From assembly GCA_019352125.1 (NCBI GenBank), contig JABBNV010000033.1, positions 6,974 through 15,676 on the forward strand: 8,703 nt of DNA, given 5' to 3'. The notes under the pieces are model-generated. The model saw only the letters and a program-made list of their open reading frames with translations. It was not told the DNA's origin and ran no database searches. Of this stretch, positions 1-7,020 are shown piece after piece. The position numbers were made by a program, and so were the translations under genes. Position 1 is the stretch's first letter, and the number at the start of each line of letters is the position of its first letter. This DNA comes from Acidobacteriota bacterium. Lineage in GTDB: Bacteria > Actinomycetota > Actinomycetes > Actinomycetales > Micrococcaceae.

Positions 1-32
1 CGTCGTCGGTTGTACTCGATCCTTGCTCAGGA

Positions 33-1763
33 TTGATTGAGGGGGTGAGCGGGGCTGCGTCGGGGCAACGCAGCGGTGTAAATTCCGCCGCGTCCCCACA
101 GGAGACAAGGGGACGATACCGGCGGATTTTGCGATTTGCCGCACAGAATCTGGCGGTGATCTGGTGGTTTGAGCTTGTTCTCCCTCGCATCGGTTTGCGA
201 CAAATAGCGGAGCGCACCAGGGCACACCGCATGACCCGCTTTGCTCAACGGTTCCGCATCCTTGCAATGGAGCTGGGCGGGTTGATGATCAAGGTGGGGC
301 AGTTCATGTCCTCTCGCCTCGATGTGCTACCGCCTGAAATTACGGCCGAGCTCGAAGGCCTTCAGGACGAGGTTGAGCCCGTGCCGTTCGCGCAGATCCG
401 GGCCCTGGCCGAGGTGGAGCTCGGTTCCCCGCCCGAAGTGGTGTTTGCTGCCATTGACCCTGCACCCGTCGCGGCGGCCTCCCTGGGGCAAGCACATCGT
501 GCGCAACTCCGTGGCGAGGACGCGGCATATACCGGCCTCAACAACGTTATTCTCAAGGTGCAGCGGCCAGGAATTGCGGCCATTGTCGAAGTAGACTTGG
601 CGGCCCTGCGCAGGGTTGCAGGCTGGCTCAGCCATATACGCCTCGTCTCCCGGCGAGTGGACGCGCCGGCCTTGGTTGCGGAGTTCGCACACACAAGCCG
701 TCAAGAGATCGACTACCTGCATGAGGCTGCAAATCTGGAGCGCTTCGCCGCCGATTTTTCATCTGATGCAAGAGTGAGTCTGCCCAGCATTGTCTGGGAA
801 CGAACCACCAGACGCGTCCTCACGATGGAGGATGTCGCAGCCATCAAGATCTCGGACACTGCTGGGCTGCGCGCTGTTGGTATCGATCCAGCAAAAGTTG
901 CGCCGGAATTTGCCTCAATCATGTTTGATCAGCTGTTCATCAATGGGTTTTTCCATGCCGATCCCCATCCTGGAAACATTTTTGTGACACCAGTCGCGGA
1001 TCCCTCCGGGGACGGGAAGTGGAAGCTCACCTTTGTGGATTTTGGCATGATGGGTGAGGTTTCACCCCAGATACGTTCCGGCTTGCGCAGGTTGCTGATT
1101 GCTGCCGCTGGACGTGACGGTGCGGGTTTGGTGGCCGCCATGGAGGACGTCGGAGTGCTGGTGCCCTCAGCCAACGCCCAAGAGCTGGAACGCGCTATGA
1201 CGCACCTTTTCGCTAGATTTGGCGGAATGGGTTTCGCCGAATTGCGTCACGTAGACCCGCGGGAGTTCCGTGATTTTGCCGCTGAGTTTGGGGATGTGGT
1301 GCGCTCTCTGCCGTTTCAGTTGCCGGAAAACTTCCTGCTAATAGTCCGTGCCATGTCACTGACATCCGGAGTGTGCAGCACGCTGGACCCACGCTTCAAT
1401 TTGTGGGACTCGATTGAACCCTATGCGGCACGGCTGCTCCGCGATGAGAGCGGCAACGTGATCAAGGACGTAGCGCAGCAGACGGTTGATACCGCCGGGT
1501 CAATGCTGAGGCTGCCGCGGCGACTTGATGGAGTATTGAGCCAGTTGGAGAAGGGCTCGCTAGCTATCGCCAGTCCGCAGATTGAGCGTCAACTTGGGAA
1601 GCTCACCACGCTGGCCCGTAGTGCCGGCTCGATGGTGGTCTTCGGAGCTCTGCTCATAGCTGGTGCGATCATTCGAGCGGAAAACGCAGTCTTGGGCAAC
1701 CTGCTAATGATTGCCTCAGCGGTGCCGTTACTGCATGGATTATGGGTACGACGGCGGCCCTGA
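33..1763 (+). CDS. ABC1/UbiB-family atypical protein kinase-like protein
   Basis: Member of the ABC1/ADCK/UbiB family, membrane-associated ATP-binding proteins with an atypical kinase fold. UbiB/COQ8 members support isoprenoid quinone synthesis; the substrate of actinobacterial members is not settled. Visible family marks (numbering from the TTG at 33): KxGQ motif KVGQ at 87-90, the Ala-rich loop AAASLGQAH at 147-155 that replaces the usual glycine-rich loop, the ATP-site lysine in ILKVQRPGI (K175), catalytic/metal segment HADPHPGN at 308-315, and DFG at 336-338. Two hydrophobic helices at about 532-547 and 553-570 form a C-terminal membrane hairpin, as is usual in the family. At 576 residues the length fits. 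The start is uncertain: TTG 33 and GTG 45 are both possible, neither has a well-spaced ribosome site, and the frame has no stop between it and the left edge, so the true start may lie upstream. It precedes the phosphodiesterase gene by 164 bases on the same strand. Confidence 0.93.
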   Translation: MIEGVSGAASGQRSGVNSAASPQETRGRYRRILRFAAQNLAVIWWFELVLPRIGLRQIAERTRAHRMTRFAQRFRILAMELGGLMIKVGQFMSSRLDVLPPEITAELEGLQDEVEPVPFAQIRALAEVELGSPPEVVFAAIDPAPVAAASLGQAHRAQLRGEDAAYTGLNNVILKVQRPGIAAIVEVDLAALRRVAGWLSHIRLVSRRVDAPALVAEFAHTSRQEIDYLHEAANLERFAADFSSDARVSLPSIVWERTTRRVLTMEDVAAIKISDTAGLRAVGIDPAKVAPEFASIMFDQLFINGFFHADPHPGNIFVTPVADPSGDGKWKLTFVDFGMMGEVSPQIRSGLRRLLIAAAGRDGAGLVAAMEDVGVLVPSANAQELERAMTHLFARFGGMGFAELRHVDPREFRDFAAEFGDVVRSLPFQLPENFLLIVRAMSLTSGVCSTLDPRFNLWDSIEPYAARLLRDESGNVIKDVAQQTVDTAGSMLRLPRRLDGVLSQLEKGSLAIASPQIERQLGKLTTLARSAGSMVVFGALLIAGAIIRAENAVLGNLLMIASAVPLLHGLWVRRRP

Positions 1764-1829
1764 GCCTGGTGCGGAATGCGAGAGGTTGCCAAATTCTGCC
1801 GGACATTTTTCCAAATTGCCGTTCGTGTT

Positions 1830-1865
1830 GGCCTAATGTTCACGTCCACGGTGATTGGATAGGCC
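1830..1865. repeat. Nested inverted repeat upstream of the phosphodiesterase gene
   Basis: GGCCTA (1830-1835) mirrors TAGGCC (1860-1865), and inside them TCAC (1840-1843) mirrors GTGA (1851-1854). The set ends 62 bases before the ATG at 1928 and could be a regulator site or a leader hairpin. No convincing promoter boxes could be assigned in this gap. Confidence 0.35.
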
Positions 1866-1927
1866 TATATGAGAGTGAACGGCGTTTGCCGTATCCACCA
1901 GAGTTGTCAGCGAATAGTTAGGCAGTC

Positions 1928-2854
1928 ATGGATTTCATCGAGGCTGAGCACCCCCGGCCGCGCCACTTCCTGCTTCATCTCAGCGATACCCATTTAGTCG
2001 GTGGAACAGACCTTTTGTACGGTGGTGTGGATAGTGCCCAGCGTCTGCGAGAGATCTTCGCTGAAATCCAAGCATCAGGTGCAAGGCCAGAAGCGGTCAT
2101 TTTCACCGGGGATCTTGCGGACAAGGGCGAGTCCCAGGCATATGCCACGCTTCGGGAAATTGTTGAGCCTGCCTGCGCAGACATGGGTGCGGAGATTATC
2201 TGGGCGATGGGCAATCACGATGATCGGAGTAATTTTCGTGTTAATCTGCTTGAAGAGCCTGCAAATACTAGGCCGGTGGATCATACGTACTATCTCAATG
2301 GCCTTCGCGTGATTGTCCTGGATACCTCAGTACCTGGCTTTCATCACGGGGAAGTAAGTGCGGCCCAGTTGGAGTGGCTCGCCGGTGAACTGGCCACCCC
2401 CGCCCCGGACGGTACCATCTTGGCCCTTCATCACCCACCGGTTCCCAGCGTGTTGGATCTGGCCGTCTTGGTGGAATTGCGTCAGCAGTCGGAGTTGGCG
2501 GGCGTCCTGCGCGGGTCAGATGTGCGTACTATTTTGGCCGGACACCTTCACTACTCAACCACCGCCATGTTTGCCGGAATTCCTGTCTCGGTGGCATCGG
2601 CCACGTGCTATACGCAGGATCTCAACGTACCGGTGGGCGGCACCCGTGGGCGCGATGCTGGCCAATCCTTCAACCTTGTCCATGTCTACGAGCACACCGT
2701 GGTGCACTCCACGGTGCCGTTAGGATCCGGGCTGACGGTTGGCGAGTACGTCGATGCGCGGGAAACTCAGGCTCGGCTCAAGGCTGCAGGCATTAGAATT
2801 CCGGACCATACGCCCAGAACCACCAGCATCCCCCTTCAGGTGCAACAGCATTAG
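1928..2854 (+). CDS. cpdA: Class III cyclic nucleotide phosphodiesterase, Rv0805-like metallophosphoesterase
   Basis: Calcineurin-like binuclear metallophosphoesterase that hydrolyses cyclic nucleotides (cAMP, and in Rv0805 also 2',3'-cyclic nucleotides and model phosphodiesters). The full metal site is present: D20 and H22 in LSDTHL, D62 in TGDLADKG, N96 and H97 in GNHDD, H168 in LHHPP, H206 and H208 in AGHLHYS. As I recall Rv0805, these correspond to D21, H23, D63, N97, H98, H169, H207 and H209, a constant offset of one. Long stretches also match from memory, including ATPAPDGTILALHHPP and IPVSVASATCYTQDL, so this is a very likely ortholog. The N-terminal AEHPRP lines up with the same motif in Rv0805, which supports this ATG even though the upstream ribosome site (TTAGGCAG) is weak. 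The C-terminal tail after about residue 270 diverges and is shorter than I recall for Rv0805. The gene converges on the Stealth gene, with 40 bases between stop codons. Confidence 0.95.
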   Translation: MDFIEAEHPRPRHFLLHLSDTHLVGGTDLLYGGVDSAQRLREIFAEIQASGARPEAVIFTGDLADKGESQAYATLREIVEPACADMGAEIIWAMGNHDDRSNFRVNLLEEPANTRPVDHTYYLNGLRVIVLDTSVPGFHHGEVSAAQLEWLAGELATPAPDGTILALHHPPVPSVLDLAVLVELRQQSELAGVLRGSDVRTILAGHLHYSTTAMFAGIPVSVASATCYTQDLNVPVGGTRGRDAGQSFNLVHVYEHTVVHSTVPLGSGLTVGEYVDARETQARLKAAGIRIPDHTPRTTSIPLQVQQH

Positions 2855-2876
2855 CTAGCTTCTGGCAGCGGCTAGC
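2854..2876. terminator. Weak hairpin between the convergent phosphodiesterase and Stealth genes
   Basis: GCTAGC at 2854-2859 and again at 2871-2876 (self-complementary six-mer) can form a stem with an 11-base loop in the 40-base space between the two stop codons. There is no T run on either side. Its position favours a terminator; its strength does not. Confidence 0.3.
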
Positions 2877-2894
2877 CGGTAGCGCACCAATACT

Positions 2895-4490
2895 CTATTC
2901 CGATTCCCTTTCCCAAGGCGCGGCCAGGGGAAAGTACTTTCGCAGAAAGTCGGTCACTACCTCAGCTCGCTCTTCGGCGGGGACCTCCGGAAAGCTGCCG
3001 TCATTGAGGCAGAAAAAGTCCACATTGCGCTTGGCCAAAAGCTTCGGCAGATAGTTCAGGCCCGCGCGCGTGGTTGTATCCACGTACCGAACCTTTGCTC
3101 CAGTTTGGATCGTTGCCCGGCCAGTGAGCAGACCGTAGTAGTGATAAAGGGAATTGGTGACCGAGATGTTTTCCGCTGCACGGAATCGGCTGGCCGCCGT
3201 GGCACGAAATTCCTCGGGAAATTCCTGTTCCATCCGAGCCATCACACTACGCCGAAGGGGCGCGGCTGAATGTTCTAGGTGTCTGGTGGTGATCCGCCCG
3301 AACCGCTCCCAGAGGAGCTTCCGATTCACGCGTGCGGCATTTTCAAAGCCACTCCGCCGGGCATCATTTTCACCGAGACCGATGCGGGTTTCGGCTTCAA
3401 TAAATTTGGTAATGCCGCCCGGCGTGAAAAACATGTCCGGGCTCACGGGGCGGCCAAAAAACATATCGTCATTGGAGTAGAGAAAGTGCTCCGACAGATC
3501 ATCGATGTGGTGGAGCTGACATTCCACGGCCTGTGAGTTATGGGTAGGCAGCACGGATGGATCGGCGAAGAATTCCTTACTGCGTACAACTGTCACGGAT
3601 GGATGTTCAGCCAGCCAGTGTGGCGCGGGGGAGTCTGTGGCAATGAAAATGCGGCGGATCCATGGGGCAAACGTATACACAGAGCGAAGGGCGTACTTGA
3701 GCTCGTCGATTTGGCGGAAACGGGCCTCGTGGTCGTCACCCTCGCCAACCACTATGCCTTCCATCTGGACGCGGCGGGCTGCCATGTATTCCGGCGAGCT
3801 ACCATCTACCCAGGAGAACACAAGATCAATGTCGAACCCTATGTCCGAGGCGTGATCAGCAAACATATTCTCAATGGTCGGCCACATCAGACCGTACTTT
3901 TCCACTGTGCCGCGAACGGCGTCTTGAGCCAACAAGGTCCTACGCGTTAAAGAATTCTCCACGGGCAGCACCAGCTGATCGCCCGCAAAGCTCCACAGTT
4001 CAATTTGCACGCCCAGGGACGCGCCAAATTCCAAGCCACCAGCGGGCTCCCAACGCGGCCGATAGAGGCGAAGAATCCTCGACTTCCGGTTCTTGGTTAG
4101 TGCACCATCTGCAATCAAGACAGCAGATTTCTTTCGGGCATCAACCGTCATCGCATAGAACGGTTCGTCAACGCAGGCTGCCACCAACGCCTTACGAAGC
4201 GCGCTCCTGTCTTTCCAATCAACGGAAATGACCGGACGCTCGTCATTGCCGCGAACCAGTAGGTACTTTAGCCCGGCGTCATCCAGGACTCCTCGGATGA
4301 ATAGCAGGTCTTCCACCATGGCGTCGTGAGGTGTGCGGTCCTTGTTAATGAGGACGTATTTGCCCCGATGTCGAAGCACATCCGCTCGCTGCCCAAAATG
4401 TTCGCGGGTGGGGCTTGGCGGTTCCTCCCGCAGGTGTAGCTCCTCATCGGATGCGGGATTGCCATAGTAGACATCGTGGGTGGCGGTCAC
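2895..4490 (-). CDS. cpsY: Stealth-family exopolysaccharide phosphotransferase (CpsY type)
   Basis: Stealth proteins transfer hexose-1-phosphate units to build capsule-like or cell-wall phosphoglycans; relatives include Neisseria SacB, mycobacterial CpsY and the human GlcNAc-1-phosphotransferase subunit. The conserved regions appear in order: CR1 at about 220-247 (IDLVFSWVDGSSPEY), CR2 at about 259-363 (IDELKYALRSVYTFAPWIRR, then LYSNDDMFFGRPV), CR3 at about 405-455 (ending NISVTNSLYHYYG), and CR4 at about 490-527 (FCLNDGSF). A 219-residue N-terminal region precedes CR1. The overall length of 531 is about what I recall for CpsY (Rv0806c). No signal peptide or membrane span is evident, so it probably acts at the cytoplasmic face. 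The start is GTG 4490, the only good start after an in-frame stop at 4533-4535. The nearest ribosome-site candidate, GGAG (minus strand, 4505-4508), sits a long 14 bases away. It lies 121 bases downstream of the small membrane protein and may share its transcript. Confidence 0.93.
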   Translation of the reverse strand: MTATHDVYYGNPASDEELHLREEPPSPTREHFGQRADVLRHRGKYVLINKDRTPHDAMVEDLLFIRGVLDDAGLKYLLVRGNDERPVISVDWKDRSALRKALVAACVDEPFYAMTVDARKKSAVLIADGALTKNRKSRILRLYRPRWEPAGGLEFGASLGVQIELWSFAGDQLVLPVENSLTRRTLLAQDAVRGTVEKYGLMWPTIENMFADHASDIGFDIDLVFSWVDGSSPEYMAARRVQMEGIVVGEGDDHEARFRQIDELKYALRSVYTFAPWIRRIFIATDSPAPHWLAEHPSVTVVRSKEFFADPSVLPTHNSQAVECQLHHIDDLSEHFLYSNDDMFFGRPVSPDMFFTPGGITKFIEAETRIGLGENDARRSGFENAARVNRKLLWERFGRITTRHLEHSAAPLRRSVMARMEQEFPEEFRATAASRFRAAENISVTNSLYHYYGLLTGRATIQTGAKVRYVDTTTRAGLNYLPKLLAKRNVDFFCLNDGSFPEVPAEERAEVVTDFLRKYFPLAAPWERESE

Positions 4491-4547
4491 GTCTGTAATG
4501 AGTACTCCAATGCGTTCTGAAAAATCGGGCCCTCACGCTGTAGATGG

Positions 4548-4566
4548 GGCTACTTGAATAGTAGCC
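4548..4566. repeat. Hairpin in the gap before the Stealth gene
   Basis: GGCTACT (4548-4554) and AGTAGCC (4560-4566) are perfect seven-base arms around a five-base loop, in the 121-base gap between the small membrane protein and the Stealth gene. It overlaps the end of a perfect ten-base palindrome CCGGTACCGG (4565-4574). No T run follows on the minus strand, so it is more likely an RNA-processing, attenuation or protein site than a full terminator. Confidence 0.45.
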
Positions 4567-4611
4567 GGTACCGGGAAGTGCGCATTTGCGGCCGCCGCTG
4601 CGGGTGGAAAT

Positions 4612-4836
4612 TTATGCCTGGGCGTCCGGATCGATGTTGCGTGTCTCAGAGCGTCGGCCTCGCCGGCCAATCCAGTCAGACAGGTAGATCTTGGGCAGGA
4701 TCTTTGACACAGCAAAGCAAACGTAGACCAGGGTATTGACGGCAACGAACATCATCAATGTTGCAAACCAGTCTGTCTGCAGGACGGATTCGGGTAGGAC
4801 CAGTCCGCTGGGCAAGGAATTCACAGTGGTCAGCAT
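4612..4836 (-). CDS. Small single-span membrane protein, coupled to the glycosyltransferase
   Basis: A 74-residue protein of unknown function. Residues about 23-46 (from WFATLMMFVAV to VSKIL) form one hydrophobic membrane span. A basic stretch follows (GRRGRR, about 57-62), which would place the C-terminus in the cytoplasm by the positive-inside rule. Its ATG at 4836-4834 follows immediately on the TAA of the glycosyltransferase gene (4839-4837) with no gap. A ribosome site GGAG (4846-4843) lies six bases upstream, inside the end of that gene. This zero-gap arrangement with a good ribosome site is strong evidence that the frame is translated and is coupled to the glycosyltransferase. I infer a role as a small accessory subunit or stabiliser of the synthase, by analogy with small partners of other polysaccharide synthases such as PgaD, but I see no sequence match to those. 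Its end is 121 bases before the Stealth gene. Confidence 0.75.
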   Translation of the reverse strand: MLTTVNSLPSGLVLPESVLQTDWFATLMMFVAVNTLVYVCFAVSKILPKIYLSDWIGRRGRRSETRNIDPDAQA

Positions 4837-6273
4837 TTAGCGCTCCGCCCTGGAATCTAGGGATCCGTCTGCGGTGATGTGTTTCCAATCTGCCTTGCGC
4901 CCCAGGGAAATATCCACCACACCTTTGACGTAGACCAGGTTTAGGAACATATCAAAGAGCAGCTCAGGGAAAAGGGTCATTGCCAAGATCCTGGCCCGCC
5001 AGCCACCGCGCCATACGGTAACCACCCGTTCTACGCTGAAGATGATGCCCAGCCCTAACCAGAATGGAAACCATATCCAGTTGTCCATGGCCAACATGGT
5101 GATCACCATCAGTGCGAAATAGGCGCTCAAGGCAATGACGCCATAGCCAATGCCTAGCTGTTGGGCCCAGTAGCGCAGCGTAGGCGGAGTAATTCCGTAT
5201 GCCCCAATGTTTTCAAGTGCTCCACGTTGCCAGCGCAAACGCTGGGCCCACAGGGTCTTCCAGCTTGGCATGAGCTCGGTCACCACCGTGCACTCGTGTG
5301 GTGAAATCATGAGCGCGCCCAGGGATTTCAGTGCAATGGTTATTTCGTTGTCTTCGGTGAGTGCGGCGGTGTCAAACACTTCACCGGGGGTACCAGGAAG
5401 CCGTGTCCCTCGGCTTGCCGCAATGGTGCGCAGCGCTCGGGATCGAAAAAGTGAAGCGGTGCCTGTGAGCACAAAAACCCTGCCGCGCCGTCGTCGCATT
5501 TCACGCGCATACCGAATGTATTCGTTGCGCTGAAATTGCCCCAGAATGCCGTAGCCCTCTTCACCATAAAAAAGGCCGCCAATGGCCATGAGCGCGCGAT
5601 CCTCAGTGAGCCGTCGCGCTGCTGAGTCCAGGAACCCATCATCCAGATTGGTATCAGCGTCCATGACCATCACCACGTCGTTGTCCTTCAATGTGGGAAG
5701 TAGCCCTTTGAGCGCTTGGTTCAACGCGCCCGCTTTTTTCTTGGTGTTGTCTACGGATTCGAGGACATCTACCCCAGCTTTTTGGGCCAGTTCCACCGTA
5801 TTGTCGGTGCAATTGTCCGCCACTACCAGAATCCGTTCCGGTGGGCGGGATTGAATTTTCAGGGACGCAATGGTTGCAGTGATGTGCGACGCTTCGTTAT
5901 GGGCAGGAATCAACACCGTTACTGTGAGCGGGCCGGCATAGATGCCCCGAGTTTCTGCCATAACAACCGCGGGTCCCAACGGCTTGGCCGTGGTGTTAGA
6001 TGATCTACGTGCAAGGGTGGCAATCCGCCGGTCAGCCAGCCCGATCCCCGAGGCGAAGAATCCTGCGAGCAATACCGCTGCACTCAGCACTATGATGTCG
6101 GGTACTTGGTTTTCATAGACAATATTCCAAATTCCCACGGCCATCCGCTGGATCGGTGGCTCGTCGGAAGGCGGGCTAGTGGAGTCAACAATTATCCACA
6201 GCAGTGCGGCCGCGGCCAATACAACACCCGCAATGACCAGGCCCACCGTATGCTGCAATTTTGTGCCCTTCAT
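4837..6273 (-). CDS. Membrane-bound processive family 2 glycosyltransferase (cellulose/hyaluronan/PgaC-like)
   Basis: A GT-A fold inverting glycosyltransferase, 478 residues, expected to build a beta-linked polysaccharide from a nucleotide sugar and pass it through its own membrane channel. Two N-terminal membrane helices lie at about 9-29 and 58-78. The cytoplasmic catalytic domain spans about 115-360 and carries the processive-synthase signature: TVLIPAHNEA (about 118-127), D153 in DNCTDNT, DAD at 205-207, TED at 306-308 (catalytic base), and QRLRW at 344-348. Three further helices follow at about 371-395, 397-417 and 428-450. There is no PilZ domain, so direct c-di-GMP control of the BcsA kind is not indicated. 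The product (cellulose, N-acetylglucosamine polymer, hyaluronan-like or other) cannot be told from sequence. The start is ATG 6273, with an in-frame stop just upstream at 6283-6285; the ribosome site is weak (GGGA about 12 bases away). It heads the cluster with the coupled small protein and the Stealth gene. Confidence 0.92.
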   Translation of the reverse strand: MKGTKLQHTVGLVIAGVVLAAAALLWIIVDSTSPPSDEPPIQRMAVGIWNIVYENQVPDIIVLSAAVLLAGFFASGIGLADRRIATLARRSSNTTAKPLGPAVVMAETRGIYAGPLTVTVLIPAHNEASHITATIASLKIQSRPPERILVVADNCTDNTVELAQKAGVDVLESVDNTKKKAGALNQALKGLLPTLKDNDVVMVMDADTNLDDGFLDSAARRLTEDRALMAIGGLFYGEEGYGILGQFQRNEYIRYAREMRRRRGRVFVLTGTASLFRSRALRTIAASRGTRLPGTPGEVFDTAALTEDNEITIALKSLGALMISPHECTVVTELMPSWKTLWAQRLRWQRGALENIGAYGITPPTLRYWAQQLGIGYGVIALSAYFALMVITMLAMDNWIWFPFWLGLGIIFSVERVVTVWRGGWRARILAMTLFPELLFDMFLNLVYVKGVVDISLGRKADWKHITADGSLDSRAER

Positions 6274-6383
6274 ATGAAAATGTCATCCCTATCATCCATA
6301 AAGTCGGCATGGCCGCGTCTAGTGCGCGTAACATGCGCAGCGCCGACACCGGATTCTCAGTAATGGCGCCCCGTATGTTTGTG
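6274..6383 (-). other. Leader region upstream of the glycosyltransferase
   Basis: This stretch separates the disrupted frame from the glycosyltransferase start and should hold the promoter of the polysaccharide cluster. I cannot assign convincing -35 and -10 boxes. One short inverted repeat is visible, TGCGC at 6323-6327 and GCGCA at 6335-6339, with seven bases between the arms. No gene is supported here. Confidence 0.3.
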
Positions 6384-6800
6384 CTAGGCCACGAGTTTGT
6401 TGACGGTGCTGGTTCCCACTGTAGTTGCTTTGCAGTTCTGCTCAACCCGGGCGGAGACACTTTCGCTGCGGCTGTGATCGGTTCCTTGAGCTGAAGTCCC
6501 CGAGGAACCCGTGGGAACGCGTGCCGCCCATGTCAATCACTGATGTGTGGGTGCCCAGTTCCAATTCCGCGGCAGTTGATGCTCCAGTAACAATGGCTGA
6601 CCACTTGCTGGTTGTTCGCGCCAAGTGGGACGTGAGCTGGCTCGAGGTACCGCCGAGCCCTGCATGCCCCTGGTTATCCCGCCAACGGTCAAGTCCGCAG
6701 ACACTACCCACACACCCGCAAGGCTGCCGCAGGCAATCACCAGGCATTTCAGCCATGGCAACCACGAGGAATCGCGGGTGAGTAATACCGTGCAGGCCAT
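6384..6800 (-). pseudogene. Disrupted frame: remnant of a small exported or membrane-anchored protein
   Basis: No intact gene fits this stretch. From ATG 6800 the minus strand reads a signal-like start (WLPWLKCLVIACGSLAGVWV at about residues 13-32) with good codon use. The same frame reaches TAG at 6384-6386 with only one stop on the way, TGA at 6537-6539: 87 codons, the stop, then 50 more. Between about 6660 and 6490, however, the frame two bases on looks more coding-like (for example AIVTGASTAAELELGTHTSV), after which the original frame again reads sensibly to its end (SARVEQNCKATTVGTSTVNK). That pattern suits either a pair of offsetting one-base shifts or a gene with an internal stop. Runs of C lie near both suspected switch points (6658-6660, 6667-6670 and 6498-6501), so sequencing error is also possible. 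The product family is not recognised. It lies upstream of the glycosyltransferase on the same strand. Chance open frames remain a real alternative. Confidence 0.35.
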
Positions 6801-6905
6801 GGTAAAGAAGGGAACCTCCGCTTACGCTCCACAGACGGTGTCTCCTCAAGCAGCCAGCTAAGCCTGGCTAGGAACGGATTTCCAGAGATTGACTGTCCGT
6901 ACATG

Positions 6906-6931
6906 GGCCACCGACAGCAGGATGGGTGGCC
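6906..6931. repeat. Inverted repeat GGCCACC / GGTGGCC
   Basis: Seven-base perfect arms at 6906-6912 and 6925-6931 with a 12-base spacer, upstream of the DUF6458-type gene. It could be an operator or a leader hairpin. No run of T follows, so a terminator is unlikely. Confidence 0.4.
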
Positions 6932-6966
6932 AATGATGGTGTTCAAATGGGTCCAAGTGAGGCATG

Positions 6967-7020
6967 ATGGGAAATTGGTTCTACCAAGAGTGACATCGCA
7001 AAGCACCGTGGATTTCCCAT
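6967..7020. repeat. Nine-base inverted repeat in the leader of the small membrane protein gene
   Basis: ATGGGAAAT at 6967-6975 is mirrored exactly by ATTTCCCAT at 7012-7020, 36 bases apart. The right arm ends nine bases before the ribosome site (7029-7035) of the gene at 7044. If it lies in the transcript, the arms could form a long-range stem next to the translation start. Chance is not excluded. Confidence 0.35.

Noticed and set aside
327..722. Minus-strand open frames opposite the ABC1/UbiB-like gene
   Set aside because: They lie wholly inside a gene with all its family motifs intact and show no ribosome site or recognisable pattern.
1840..1854. A possible CRP (cAMP receptor) site before the phosphodiesterase gene
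   Set aside because: The half-sites are TCAC then GTGA, inverted relative to the TGTGA-N6-TCACA consensus, and no proper match occurs in the gap.
3154..3950. Several plus-strand open frames opposite the Stealth gene
   Set aside because: They are mirror frames of a gene with four conserved regions in order and have no independent support.
6185..6460. A 91-codon minus-strand open frame overlapping the glycosyltransferase start
   Set aside because: It runs into the well-supported glycosyltransferase in another frame, its translation resembles no protein pattern, and it has no ribosome site.
6261..6494. A plus-strand open frame of 77 codons opposite the disrupted frame
   Set aside because: It is antisense to the start of the glycosyltransferase and to the better-supported minus-strand frame; high GC readily creates such mirror frames.
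6425..6781. A plus-strand open frame of 118 codons in the gene-poor stretch
   Set aside because: Its composition is proline-, serine- and arginine-rich as expected of a mirror frame, and there is no ribosome site or domain pattern.
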